NCBI RefSeq assembly: GCF_010233585.1
Contig: NZ_CP045997.1
Coordinates: forward strand, 10,005,826-10,069,825
Origin: Spirosoma endbachense
GTDB lineage: Bacteria > Bacteroidota > Bacteroidia > Cytophagales > Spirosomataceae
Reading direction: 5' to 3'
Length of the DNA: 64,000 bases
Below the pieces are notes generated by a model. The model was not told the origin of the DNA. It worked only from the letters and a program-made list of their open reading frames with translations, and searched no databases. Below, one piece after another: positions 27,222-36,060 of this stretch. The position numbers and the translations under genes are program-made. Numbering within the stretch: position 1 is the stretch's first letter; every line of letters starts with the position of its first letter.

Positions 27222-28751
27222 ATGGAGGTGAATTCGCTGCACAAGATATTAAAGCGCCAGATTAACAGGCACTTAACGCCAGATTGCTTAGAGCATGACC
27301 GTTTTCAGCAATTTATTCAGGCTGTCAATGAGTCGTATCTTAATTTTGATCGGGACAAAGAATTACTCGAACATTCGGCATCACTGAATGAGCGGGAGTA
27401 TACAGATATAAACGAGAAATTAAAAGAAGAGGTAAGTCAGCGTCGTCAGTCGGTTGACAAATTGATTGAGTCGATTCATTTGATCGAAGTTCCTGAAGGC
27501 GAGCCTATTGCTGATTTCGATACGAACAATCTGGTTGGTCTGGTTGGGTTTCTGCAACGCCAGATCGAATACCGGAAAACGATTGAAGACGAGTTGCGGA
27601 GCGCAAAAGAAGTTGCCGAAAATGCCACGCAGGCCAAGTCGGATTTCCTGTCGATGATGAGCCACGAAATTCGGACACCTCTCAATGGAATTGTTGGCAT
27701 GACCTACCTGATGATGCAGGAAGAAGTGCCGCCTGCATTGACCGAGAATCTTAAAACGCTCCAGTTTTCAATTGAGCACTTACAGGCACTGATCAACGAT
27801 ATTCTGGATTTTAGTAAAATTGAAGCCGGAAAAGTTGAGCTGGAAGAAGTAAACTTCGATCTTAAACACCTGGTTTCGAATATTAAACGGGCTCAGCAGG
27901 CCAAAGCCCAGGAAAATGGCAATCGAATTCGATTAATGATCGACGACGATATTCCTGATACGCTCATTGGTGATTCACTGCGGATCGGGCAGGTATTAAC
28001 GAACCTCGTATCCAATGCTATCAAGTTTACGCATAAAGGTACGATTACAATCGAACTGTCGCTGGAGCACCGAACCGAAGAACATGCTTCGATCTATGTT
28101 TCCGTTCAGGATACGGGTATTGGCATTGCTCCGGATAAACAGGAGGCAATCTTTACGATGTTTACGCAGGCCAACTCGGCTACAACCCGCAAGTTTGGCG
28201 GAACGGGGCTGGGGCTGGTCATCACTAAAAAACTACTGGAGCTTCACGGTAGCCCCATTCATATCGAGAGCGAAGAAGGAAAGGGAGCAACGTTTTCGTT
28301 TACCCTGAATTTGCCAATTAGTCAGAGTGCGGCTCCGTTGGTATCAACACCCGATGCCGTTGACAATAAAACGCTGAGGGGATTAAAGATTTTATTGGTT
28401 GAAGATTATCCCGTCAATGTGAAGGTTGCCCTTAAGTTCCTGACTATGTGGGGTATTGAGGTTGATACCGCCGAGAATGGACTACTCGCCGTTAATAAAT
28501 GCCATGATAATCGCTTTGATCTGGTATTGATGGATTTGCAGATGCCAGTTATGGACGGTTATACCGCAGCCCAGGAAATCAGGAAAATAAACGGCGAGTT
28601 ACCAATCATTGCGCTGACCGCATCGGCTACGTTTAGTAATAAAGACCGGGCTGTAGAAGTCGGTATGGTCGATTATGTGACGAAACCGTTTAATCCAAAG
28701 GATTTGTTTTCTAAAATTGCCAAATACAGCCAGCGCCAGATTAGTGTATAG
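27222..28751 (+). CDS. Hybrid histidine kinase with receiver domain
   Basis: 509 residues, soluble. An N-terminal helical region (1-135) with a coiled-coil just before the HisKA domain (KSDFLSMMSHEIRTPLNG, phospho-acceptor His148), HATPase with NLVSNAIKFTHKG, DTGIGIAP and GGTGLGLVI, and a C-terminal receiver domain (LLVEDYPVNVKVA, phospho-acceptor Asp438 in MDLQMPVMDG, Lys in YVTKPFNP). No output domain and no membrane span, so signal most likely comes through the FIST protein encoded 3 nt upstream. Phosphotransfer to an unlinked regulator would be needed for output. Confidence 0.93.
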   Translation: MEVNSLHKILKRQINRHLTPDCLEHDRFQQFIQAVNESYLNFDRDKELLEHSASLNEREYTDINEKLKEEVSQRRQSVDKLIESIHLIEVPEGEPIADFDTNNLVGLVGFLQRQIEYRKTIEDELRSAKEVAENATQAKSDFLSMMSHEIRTPLNGIVGMTYLMMQEEVPPALTENLKTLQFSIEHLQALINDILDFSKIEAGKVELEEVNFDLKHLVSNIKRAQQAKAQENGNRIRLMIDDDIPDTLIGDSLRIGQVLTNLVSNAIKFTHKGTITIELSLEHRTEEHASIYVSVQDTGIGIAPDKQEAIFTMFTQANSATTRKFGGTGLGLVITKKLLELHGSPIHIESEEGKGATFSFTLNLPISQSAAPLVSTPDAVDNKTLRGLKILLVEDYPVNVKVALKFLTMWGIEVDTAENGLLAVNKCHDNRFDLVLMDLQMPVMDGYTAAQEIRKINGELPIIALTASATFSNKDRAVEVGMVDYVTKPFNPKDLFSKIAKYSQRQISV

Positions 28752-28809
28752 ATATTGAAGCTGCCTGACTTAACACGTAGCCGTAAATAAACCTCAATTG
28801 TTTCCCAAG

Positions 28810-28858
28810 ACCAGAAAGCCGACTTTGGAGAAAATAGCTCTCCAGTCGGCTTTCTGGT
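28810..28858 (+). terminator. Hairpin terminator after the hybrid kinase
   Basis: A 15-bp perfect stem (28810-28824 with 28844-28858), continued inward by GGAGA/TCTCC with a 2-nt bulge, 58 nt after the kinase stop. Strong stem but no obvious T-run, as often in this genome. Confidence 0.7.
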
Positions 28859-28925
28859 ATGAGGATATATGGTCAATCGTTAGAATTTACCGGTCGTATT
28901 TTTCCATCGAGAGGGGCCAGCCTGC

Positions 28926-29022
28926 TTGGTGGGTCAGCGTATATACCTTACCGTTACTAAGAATTTGATGTTATTCCAGTTTTGTGGGGTAGTTTCTCCA
29001 TCAGGAATGCCATCAACAGAGC
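28926..29022 (-). pseudogene. Decayed fragment of an RluA-type pseudouridine synthase gene
   Basis: The segment closely matches the start region of the RluA gene at about 25628-25746: both share GCGTATATACCTTACCGT and, after a 20-nt deletion in the copy, a long stretch with TTTCTCCATCAGGAATGCC. In the minus-strand reading it still spells LLMAFLMEKLPHK and then hits a frameshift and stop. It is an isolated piece without the catalytic domain, so it is non-functional. It is either a relic of a second, lost paralogue or a partial duplication. Confidence 0.8.
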
Positions 29023-29274
29023 AGATACTTTATTGCATGTCGCTGATATTGTCATTGGCTCAGTATATGACTTTTCGCCTGTCAGTTTCGGAGAAAAATC
29101 TTATATACATCTCATTATCAATAATTTAAGCTGGTTGTCCGGATTGGTAATCGATGCGTAAGAGTAAGTATTATAGAAATTCTTTGTGATCGAAAATTAT
29201 AAAAATGGATATAAGTTTATATACTATTATTATTTGGCATGAAATTAGCGTCAGGCAATAATGTCTCCTTTTAT

Positions 29275-29282
29275 TAACTTTG
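29275..29282 (+). promoter_or_regulatory. -7 element upstream of the first adhesin gene
   Basis: TAACTTTG fits the Bacteroidota -7 consensus and lies 61 nt before the start codon. No good -33 TTTG was found at the usual distance. Confidence 0.35.
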
Positions 29283-29343
29283 GAACGTATGGGCTATTGC
29301 TTAGCGATCACTTCATGGATTTATAAAAATGGCCATTTAATGT

Positions 29344-31284
29344 ATGCTAAATACTTGTATTTCATTGTTTTATAAAATATGGGGCTACCTGTTTATGGGA
29401 TTGTACCTCGTGCTGTTACTTGGAAATCAAAGAGCGGTTGGGCAGTGTACCTATTTGTCAAATACTGATTTTGAGGATACACAGATAGCAGGCTCAACGT
29501 TTCAGATATTTAACCAAAGCACTGGAATCATATCGCCCTGGAAAACAACAGCTTCTGATGGTGCACAGGAAGTGCGACGTAGTGGTTTCAATGGTATTCC
29601 TTCTTATGCAGGAAACCAGTTTATTGAATTAAACGCAAATATTGCTGCTACTACCTATCAAAACTTTACGGCACCCGGTGGCACTACGTTTACGTTAAAT
29701 TTCGCTCACCGCGGACGGAATGGAACTGATGTGATGAATGTGTCAATCGGTTCGCCAAGTCCAACGAGCATCGCCAGCGGAACTGCGTTAACGGGAACAA
29801 CCTACCTTAATCTGGGTAATTTCTCCGACGGAAATACGGCATGGGGTTATTATACGGTATCGTTTACGTTGCCAACTGGTGTAGCAGGTGATGCGTTTTC
29901 AATCCGCTTCACGTCTGTATCTGCAACCGGAGGAAACACATCGTTCGGTAACTTTCTGGATGCAATATCCATCGCTGATTTAGCGCCTGCACTGTCGGGT
30001 AGCCGGTCGGTAACGCTTACCTGTCCAACAACTACAACGAACCTGAACAGCTTTACAGCAACGAACCAGCCAGGTGGTACAATACGAACCTGGCATACGG
30101 GTGCTGTAGCAACTAACGCTAATAAAATTGCCGACGTTACAGCTGTTGGACCAGGCACTTATTATGCAGCGTTCTACAATTCTATAAAACTTTGCTATGG
30201 AGGAACAACAGCCGTAACGGTTAACGGACCGACAGGGGTGCCAACTGCCCCGACAGTTGTTCTAACACAACCCGTTTGCCTATTGCCAACAGGAACCATT
30301 ACAGTTGCAGCTCCTCTGGGTGCCAACCTTACCTATAGCATTGATGGAACCAACTACGTTTCACTGCCGATATTTGCAGGATTAGCTTCGGGTACATATG
30401 CTGTAAGGGTCAGAAATGGCACAAGTAGCCTTTGCACGTCAAGCTCAACCTCCGCTACGATCAATGCTCCGCTGCTATCACCGGCGGCTCCTACAGCCAG
30501 TGTAACCGTTCAACCAAGTTGCACGCTGGCCACCGGTACTATTACCATTACTGCTCCCACCGGCTTAGGGCTGACCTACAGCCTGGACGGATCGACCTAT
30601 ACCAATACTACGGGGGGCTTTACCGGCTTAAGTCCAGGCATTTATTCAGAGACGGTAAAGAATATCGCTGGTTGTATTTCACCGGCTACCTCTCTGACTG
30701 TCAACGCACAACCGCCTACCCCAACAGTAACGTTGAGCTCGGCTACGATATGTGCCGGTTCATCAACTACACTAACTGTTGGCGGTTGTGACGGAGGGAT
30801 AATAAAGTGGGGATCAGGCGATAATACGATATCACTGCTTGTCACTCCGGTAGTAACAACAGTTTATTCGGCGACGTGTACTGCCGTGAGCGGATGTACC
30901 GCTACAAGCTCTACGACTATTACCGTACGGCCAACTCCTACTTATAACGAACAGCCAACCATCAATCCGGCCACATGCTTAGGTGCCGCAGCCAATAGTG
31001 ATGCCCATATAACCCTGGTGAAATTAGAAAATACCGAACGGGCTGACATTGTGGCGGGTGGTACGTATACCGGAGGACCAACCTACATGGCTGCCAGTAA
31101 TCAATTGGTATCTGGCGGAACAAGTAGCTTCAGTAATCTACCCAATCCTACTACTCATCAGCCCTATACGATCAGGTTGTTCGGCGCAGCGGGGACTTGC
31201 TTTATTGACGTTTTGGCCACACTCGATCCGGCTGATTGCCAGTGTTCGGGTACTGCCTGTCCTCAGGTATCTATGAACTATTGA
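29344..31284 (+). CDS. Large secreted adhesin-like protein with SprB/Ig-type repeats
   Basis: 646 residues. Signal peptide with a long n-region (cleavage near AVGQ, about 36), an N-terminal ~170-residue domain (NTDFEDTQIAG, FTLNFAHRGRNG) resembling lectin-like secreted domains, then repeats: two SprB-like units (LTYSIDGTNY, LTYSLDGSTY) and an Ig/PKD-like unit (TICAGSSTTLTVGGC). It ends in a ~115-residue module (PATCLGAAANSDAHITLVKL, NTERADIVAG, YTIRLFG, DPADCQCSG) shared with the next gene. No type IX sorting domain was recognised. The codons are Thr/Ser/Gly/Ala-rich and the DNA is AT-richer than the core genes. Likely surface or extracellular. Confidence 0.75.
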   Translation: MLNTCISLFYKIWGYLFMGLYLVLLLGNQRAVGQCTYLSNTDFEDTQIAGSTFQIFNQSTGIISPWKTTASDGAQEVRRSGFNGIPSYAGNQFIELNANIAATTYQNFTAPGGTTFTLNFAHRGRNGTDVMNVSIGSPSPTSIASGTALTGTTYLNLGNFSDGNTAWGYYTVSFTLPTGVAGDAFSIRFTSVSATGGNTSFGNFLDAISIADLAPALSGSRSVTLTCPTTTTNLNSFTATNQPGGTIRTWHTGAVATNANKIADVTAVGPGTYYAAFYNSIKLCYGGTTAVTVNGPTGVPTAPTVVLTQPVCLLPTGTITVAAPLGANLTYSIDGTNYVSLPIFAGLASGTYAVRVRNGTSSLCTSSSTSATINAPLLSPAAPTASVTVQPSCTLATGTITITAPTGLGLTYSLDGSTYTNTTGGFTGLSPGIYSETVKNIAGCISPATSLTVNAQPPTPTVTLSSATICAGSSTTLTVGGCDGGIIKWGSGDNTISLLVTPVVTTVYSATCTAVSGCTATSSTTITVRPTPTYNEQPTINPATCLGAAANSDAHITLVKLENTERADIVAGGTYTGGPTYMAASNQLVSGGTSSFSNLPNPTTHQPYTIRLFGAAGTCFIDVLATLDPADCQCSGTACPQVSMNY

Positions 31285-31389
31285 AACGCATGAAAAGAGG
31301 AAAGAAAATTTTTAATTGAGCGTACGTTTGAAAGCTGGCTTTGGGTATTAAGTATTTATAAATGAGTGTATTAAATATCTTTTTTGCGA

Positions 31390-33705
31390 ATGAAACATAA
31401 TCTACATACTTATTCCTCGGCCCTAAGGGCGATGAGGTACTTCATAGTGATCGGCCTGGTATTTATTGGCCAGACGATCCGGGCATACGCGCCTGAAAAA
31501 GAACCAGCGCCTAAGGCATTAGGGATCGGTAATCTCGTTTTTCTGGATTTTAACCGAAACGGTATTCAGGATACCGGCGAACCTGGAGTTGCCAATGTTC
31601 GTGTCCGGTTGTATCAGCGGGGCATCGAACGAGCCCAGCTACTGACCGATTCCAATGGTCAATACGATTTTACCAGTGCCAATGTATCGACCGGATTATT
31701 GCCCAATACGGCCTACGAAGTACGAATACTACCGGGTGATTTTCCCACGGATCTAAAATTGACGAAGCCAGTTCAGGGCGGTAACCCGGAACGGGATAGT
31801 GATGCTCAGCTTATTGGCGGGCATGCTGTAATTTTCGTCACAACCAATAATGGCGATATACCCAACGATTCGTATGATATTGGCTTCGTTGCTGGTAATC
31901 CTGATTTATTAGTTAGTAAGCTGGCTGATAGCCAGCAGGTTGTGATGGGAGGAAGTGCTACTTTTACTATTCAGATCAGTAATACCGGAAGTGGAGCGGC
32001 TACGAATGTAGTACTAAGTGACACACTTGATGCGGGATTGGCGTATGTTTCGTCATCGCCTGCTGCAACAACGGTTGCCTTTGGGGAAACCCGGATTCTC
32101 ACCTGGTACCTGGGTACACTCACACCGGGCGCTGTGTCTACTATAACGGTCACAACGACAGTACAGAAAGAAGGGGTGTTATACAATACCACCTATGCGA
32201 CAACGACTGACACTGAAAATAGTCTGGCTAATAATGCGGGTAGTACCTGTGTTACAGTTCCAATCATGCTTTGTGCGGAAAGTCAGTATGTAGCTAATCT
32301 ACCTGCTCAATATGTTGATGTTCAGTGGTATAAAGACGGAGGAACAACGCCTGTAGGAAGCGGAAACAGTTTTACCATTGTCGCTGCCGGAAATTACACA
32401 TTTACATCGACTGATGGTGCCGGTTGTACGGCCAATGGCTGCTGTCCGATTATTGTAGAAGAAGGGATGGTACCATCGCTTACCATTACGCCCGATAGTC
32501 CAGTTATTTGTGCCGGACAAAGTACAAGCTTAGCCGTATCCGGCTGCAGTGCTGGTTCATTACTTTGGAGTGAGAATGCTGCGAGTGCGACTACAGCAAC
32601 TGTTGTCGTAGCACCTGCAACCACGACTGTATACTCGGTAACCTGTACACCAACAGCGTATGGTTCATGCCCCGGCGTGACCTCAACTACAGTGACGGTC
32701 AGTCCATCGGTGACGGCTACGCTAAGCAGTGCAACGATTTGTAATGGCACATCGGCCACGTTGATAGCTACCGGTGGTAGTAGTTACGCCTTCAGTGATG
32801 GCACTGCCAATTCGACGGGTGTTCTGGTGGTTTCTCCGACCGTAAACGATTCAAGGTTGTATTCGGTGACGGTGACCTCTGGATAAGGTTGTTCGGCGGT
32901 GGCCAGTGGTACAGTAACGGTCAACCCATCAGCAACGGCCACTATAACGGCAAGTAGTGCTTCGGTTTGCCAGGGCGAAAGCATTACGCTTACTGCCAGC
33001 GGAGGCAATAGTTATATATGGTCAACTGGTGAAACGACGGCAATTATTTCGGTGACGGCAACGGCTGCTTATTCTGTAACCGCCATCAGCGCGCAGGGTT
33101 GTACAGGTGTCGACAGTACGACCATTACGATAAATCAGGCGCCCCAACTAACAATTAATTCCGTAACCGTATGTGCCGGGAATACAACGGCATTAACAGT
33201 TGGCGGTTGTATTGGGGGATCATTAGCGTGGGACACTGGTGATACTACAGCCTCTCTTACAATAGCCCCATTAGTAACAACCGCTTATTCGGCAACATGC
33301 ACACTACCAACTGGTTGTACGTCTAGTGTGTCGACAACGGTCACTGTGAATGAGGCTCCCACCTATACTATGGCTCCAGTGGTTATTCCCGCTACGTGTT
33401 TAGGGGCGGTCGTCAACAATGATGCACATATCGACCTGACATCGATTCAGAATACAGAGCGGGTTGATATTTCAGCAGGGAGCACTTATACAGGTCCTGC
33501 TTACGGTGCTGGTAGTAACAAACCTGTTAGTGGCGGAGTCGTTAGCTTTATTAATTTGCCTAACCCATCGGGTCCTCAGGCTTATACAATTCGACTCTAT
33601 ACGGCGGGTGGTTCCTGCTTCTCGGATGTAACCGTGTTGCTGAACTCAGCTGATTGTCAGTGCTCAATCAAGTGTGCGCCTATAGTGATTACCAAAATCA
33701 GGTAA
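31390..33705 (+). pseudogene. SdrD-B/DUF11/Ig-repeat adhesin gene interrupted by one in-frame TAA
   Basis: One continuous frame runs from ATG 31390 to the stop at 33703-33705, broken only by TAA at 32884-32886. Both sides belong to a single Ig-like unit (SRLYSVTVTSG then GCSAVASGTVTVNP), so a single-base change explains it. Order: signal peptide (RYFIVIGLVFIGQTIRAYA), SdrD B-like domain (LVFLDFNRNGIQDTGEPG), DUF11 domain (SKLADSQQVVMGG), about four Ig/PKD-like units (VICAGQSTSL, TICNGTSATL, SVCQGESITL, TVCAGNTTAL), and the C-terminal module found also in the previous gene. Readthrough, a very recent pseudogene or a sequencing error are all possible; without readthrough the 499-residue product lacks the C-terminal module. 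Confidence 0.8.
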
Positions 33706-33720
33706 ACTGAATTAGCAAAA

Positions 33721-33755
33721 TCCCCCCCGGCTGTTGCTGCAACAGTCGGGGGGGA
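33721..33755 (+). terminator. GC-rich hairpin after the second adhesin gene
   Basis: A 16-bp stem with one G-T pair (33721-33736 with 33740-33755) and a 3-nt loop, beginning 15 nt after the stop and including C7/G7 runs. Confidence 0.85.
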
Positions 33756-33966
33756 CTATGTCTAACTAGCAGAATTTTAGGCTACTGCGTGCTACGCTTT
33801 TGTGCGAAAGGCTTATAGAAATATAGCTCCATCCTTGAGTGGTTTGTCCAGAGCATTCATCCTGTCTGCTAGTACTGATGTTCGGTAACGCTTAACAAAC
33901 CAGAAAATGAAATAGAGCTCGGTTCTAGGCGAATAAGTCGGCGTTAGCCTATTTTGACCGGGCTAT

Positions 33967-34536
33967 TTACGGACGTCTAATTAACGGAATTTGCAAATTG
34001 TCTGGCCTGTTCTCAAGTTTGTCGAAGCCACGCCCATCTACGTGTTTGGCACCCCAAAACAACATGCCATTCAGTACGTAAATCAAGTCGTATTCGGCGT
34101 AGGTTTGTCCCTCCACAAGGCCAAAAGGAGCAAATGCTTTTCCCATAACGCTCTGCAAACTATTAACTTCCCATTTGTTGAAACCCTGGCTGGCAACCTG
34201 GTTCATAGCATCAGCAAACCCCTGATGCAGGGGCGTAACTTCGTAGCCCTCGTCGGCAATAAAATCTACTTTTTGGGCACCTGCGGCAATCGGATGCTCA
34301 CCTAGCCAGGCAATATGGCCTTTAATGACAATTTTTACCAGCGGCACCTTACCATAAGGATCGGCTGAATTAATCACGTCCAGCTCAAATTTGTCGCCTG
34401 CCGAGTACGTAAAGGCCCGTGTCAGATAGAAGGGCTTCATGCGTCCATCGGCATTTTTGCTAATGCTTGGGCGCAACTCGGAAGCGATGCTTACCCAATT
34501 GCCCACAATCGATTCTTTAATCTGCTCTACTGTCAT
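33967..34536 (-). CDS. Unrecognised ~190-residue soluble protein
   Basis: 189 residues from ATG 34536 (an ATG at 34566 adds ten basic residues). No signal peptide, no membrane span. It looks like a single beta-rich domain: MTVEQIKESIVGNWVSIASE, RAFTYSAGDKFELDVI, VKIVIKGHIAWLGEHPI, DFIADEGYEVTPLHQGFAD. A lipocalin-like or APCDD1-like fold crossed my mind from the GNW...RPS and beta pattern, but I cannot support it firmly. It is divergent from an HxlR regulator, which commonly controls its divergent neighbour, so it is probably the regulated target. Confidence 0.65.
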   Translation of the reverse strand: MTVEQIKESIVGNWVSIASELRPSISKNADGRMKPFYLTRAFTYSAGDKFELDVINSADPYGKVPLVKIVIKGHIAWLGEHPIAAGAQKVDFIADEGYEVTPLHQGFADAMNQVASQGFNKWEVNSLQSVMGKAFAPFGLVEGQTYAEYDLIYVLNGMLFWGAKHVDGRGFDKLENRPDNLQIPLIRRP

Positions 34537-34624
34537 TGTTTTACATTTTTGCTGTTGCCGAGACATTCGTCGTTATTCCCAAGGCCAGCAATAAGGTGGT
34601 GGCGTTACGAACTTAGATGCCTTT

Positions 34625-34653
34625 TTTGAGAGGATGCAAAGTTGTTATCTTTG
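34625..34653 (+). promoter_or_regulatory. Bacteroidota-type promoter of the HxlR gene
   Basis: TTTG at 34625-34628 (-33) and TATCTTTG at 34646-34653 (-7, fitting TAnnTTTG) are separated by 17 nt. The start codon is 55 nt further on. This is the clearest promoter in the window. Confidence 0.65.
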
Positions 34654-34707
34654 TCTATTAAGTACCAGTAGTCAATTTTAAACATCATAGTACATTATTT
34701 TAGACTA

Positions 34708-35067
34708 ATGGCAAATACGAGAAAAAATAAGGATTTCAATCCTAATAATTGCCCGGTAACGCACTGCTTAAATAGAATTGGCGGGAAGTGGAAGATTATG
34801 ATAATCTATGCGATCAGTAAAAAATGCAACCGCTTTAGTATGCTACAGCGGGCCATGCCTGACATTAGCAAGCAAATGCTGGTCAATCAACTGAGAGAAC
34901 TGGAAGAGGATAAAATTATTGAGCGAATTATTTATGCCGAAATCCCACCGCGGGTAGAATATAAGATCACTGAATACGGCCAATCACTGATGCCCGTTAT
35001 TTATGTGATGCAGGAGTGGGGTTTGAACGATTTGAAAAAATCAGTGAAGAGAAATACAGGGTATTGA
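34708..35067 (+). CDS. HxlR-family transcriptional regulator
   Basis: 119 residues, the usual length. The winged-helix HxlR/DUF24 signature is clear: CPVTHCLNRIGGKWK near the start, RFSMLQRAMPDISKQMLVNQ (recognition helix) and LRELEEDKIIER, PPRVEYKITEYGQSL (wing and dimer helix). Cys near the N-terminus could act as redox sensor as in HypR/QorR-type members, which is inference. It likely regulates itself and the divergent unknown gene 33967-34536. Confidence 0.92.
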   Translation: MANTRKNKDFNPNNCPVTHCLNRIGGKWKIMIIYAISKKCNRFSMLQRAMPDISKQMLVNQLRELEEDKIIERIIYAEIPPRVEYKITEYGQSLMPVIYVMQEWGLNDLKKSVKRNTGY

Positions 35068-35196
35068 TTTATATTACTTTATCTAAAAAAGAAACATAGT
35101 AAATGCGCCCGAAACACAATCGGCATCGGGTCGATGTACTTACTGCTCAATAATGAACTTGGTTGGCTTTAGGGACCATACTTGGTTGGCTGAGGG

Positions 35197-35976
35197 TTAT
35201 TTACCCAGCCACTCTTTAAATTCCGTCATTCGATCACCACTGACAAACACTTCGTGTTTTGATTTCGGACTAAGGTCAAGCTTGAGTTTGCCAGCCGAAA
35301 ATGTATGAATCGTCTGAATTGCAGGCAGTGACACCAGAAACTGGCGACTGATCCGGAAAAACTGGCGTGGGTTGAGGACCTGGGTGAGCCTGTCCAGGCT
35401 ATAATCAACAGGAAGGTTCAGGCCATCTTTGGTGACCAGAAATACGATTTTCTCTTCGAGATAAAAATAAGCAATGTCGGATGTGCTAATACTTCGGATT
35501 TTATTCCCAACCGTAATCATAAACCGATCTTTATAATCGGTATGCTTCGATTTGCCAATTAAATTGAGCAGCGTATCCATATCCGGAGCGGGGGGACTGG
35601 CCTGACCAAACTGTTTTTTCAGCGCCTTGAATTTCTCGATGGCGGCTACCAATTCGTCGTAATTGATTGGCTTGAGCAGATAATCGATACTGTTTACCTT
35701 GAAAGCCTGAATCATGTATTCGTCGTAGGCGGTCGTGAAAATGACCGGCGTGGTCAGATCCGCCTGCTCAAAAATCCGAAAACCAAGATCATCTTCCAGG
35801 TGAATGTCCATAAACACCAGGTCAATGGCGGCCCGGTCAGATTGCTCCAGCCATACCACAGTTTCGGCTACCGATGGTAGTCGGGTCAATACATTGATCG
35901 TCGGATCGTATTTGTGAAGAAGACTTTCCAGCCGTTTAGCCGTCAGGTTTTCGTCTTCAATGATAACAACGTTCAT
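35197..35976 (-). CDS. LytTR-type response regulator
   Basis: 259 residues. Receiver domain (about 1-120) with VVIIEDE, phospho-acceptor Asp57 in VFMDIHLED, and LLKPINYDELV; then the LytTR DNA-binding domain (about 155-258; FMITVGNKIRSISTSDIAYF, RISRQFLVSLPAI, GDRMTEFKEWLGK). It binds DNA as part of a two-component pair with the sensor kinase encoded just upstream on the same strand (about 85 nt gap). Targets are unknown. Confidence 0.94.
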   Translation of the reverse strand: MNVVIIEDENLTAKRLESLLHKYDPTINVLTRLPSVAETVVWLEQSDRAAIDLVFMDIHLEDDLGFRIFEQADLTTPVIFTTAYDEYMIQAFKVNSIDYLLKPINYDELVAAIEKFKALKKQFGQASPPAPDMDTLLNLIGKSKHTDYKDRFMITVGNKIRSISTSDIAYFYLEEKIVFLVTKDGLNLPVDYSLDRLTQVLNPRQFFRISRQFLVSLPAIQTIHTFSAGKLKLDLSPKSKHEVFVSGDRMTEFKEWLGK

Positions 35977-36060
35977 TTCTTGATGAATAAGTAATAAGCA
36001 ACGTAGTGAATAAATAGCCAGCCATAAATCGTATTGGCTAAATTTCTAATTCACTAACCG

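Noticed and set aside
28860..29343. Mobile element behind the RluA relic
   Set aside because: No transposase frame, terminal inverted repeats or target duplication seen around the relic.
31390..33705. Two separate genes at 31390-32886 and 32899-33705
   Set aside because: They share one frame, and the stop falls within a single repeat unit; the second part has no signal peptide of its own.
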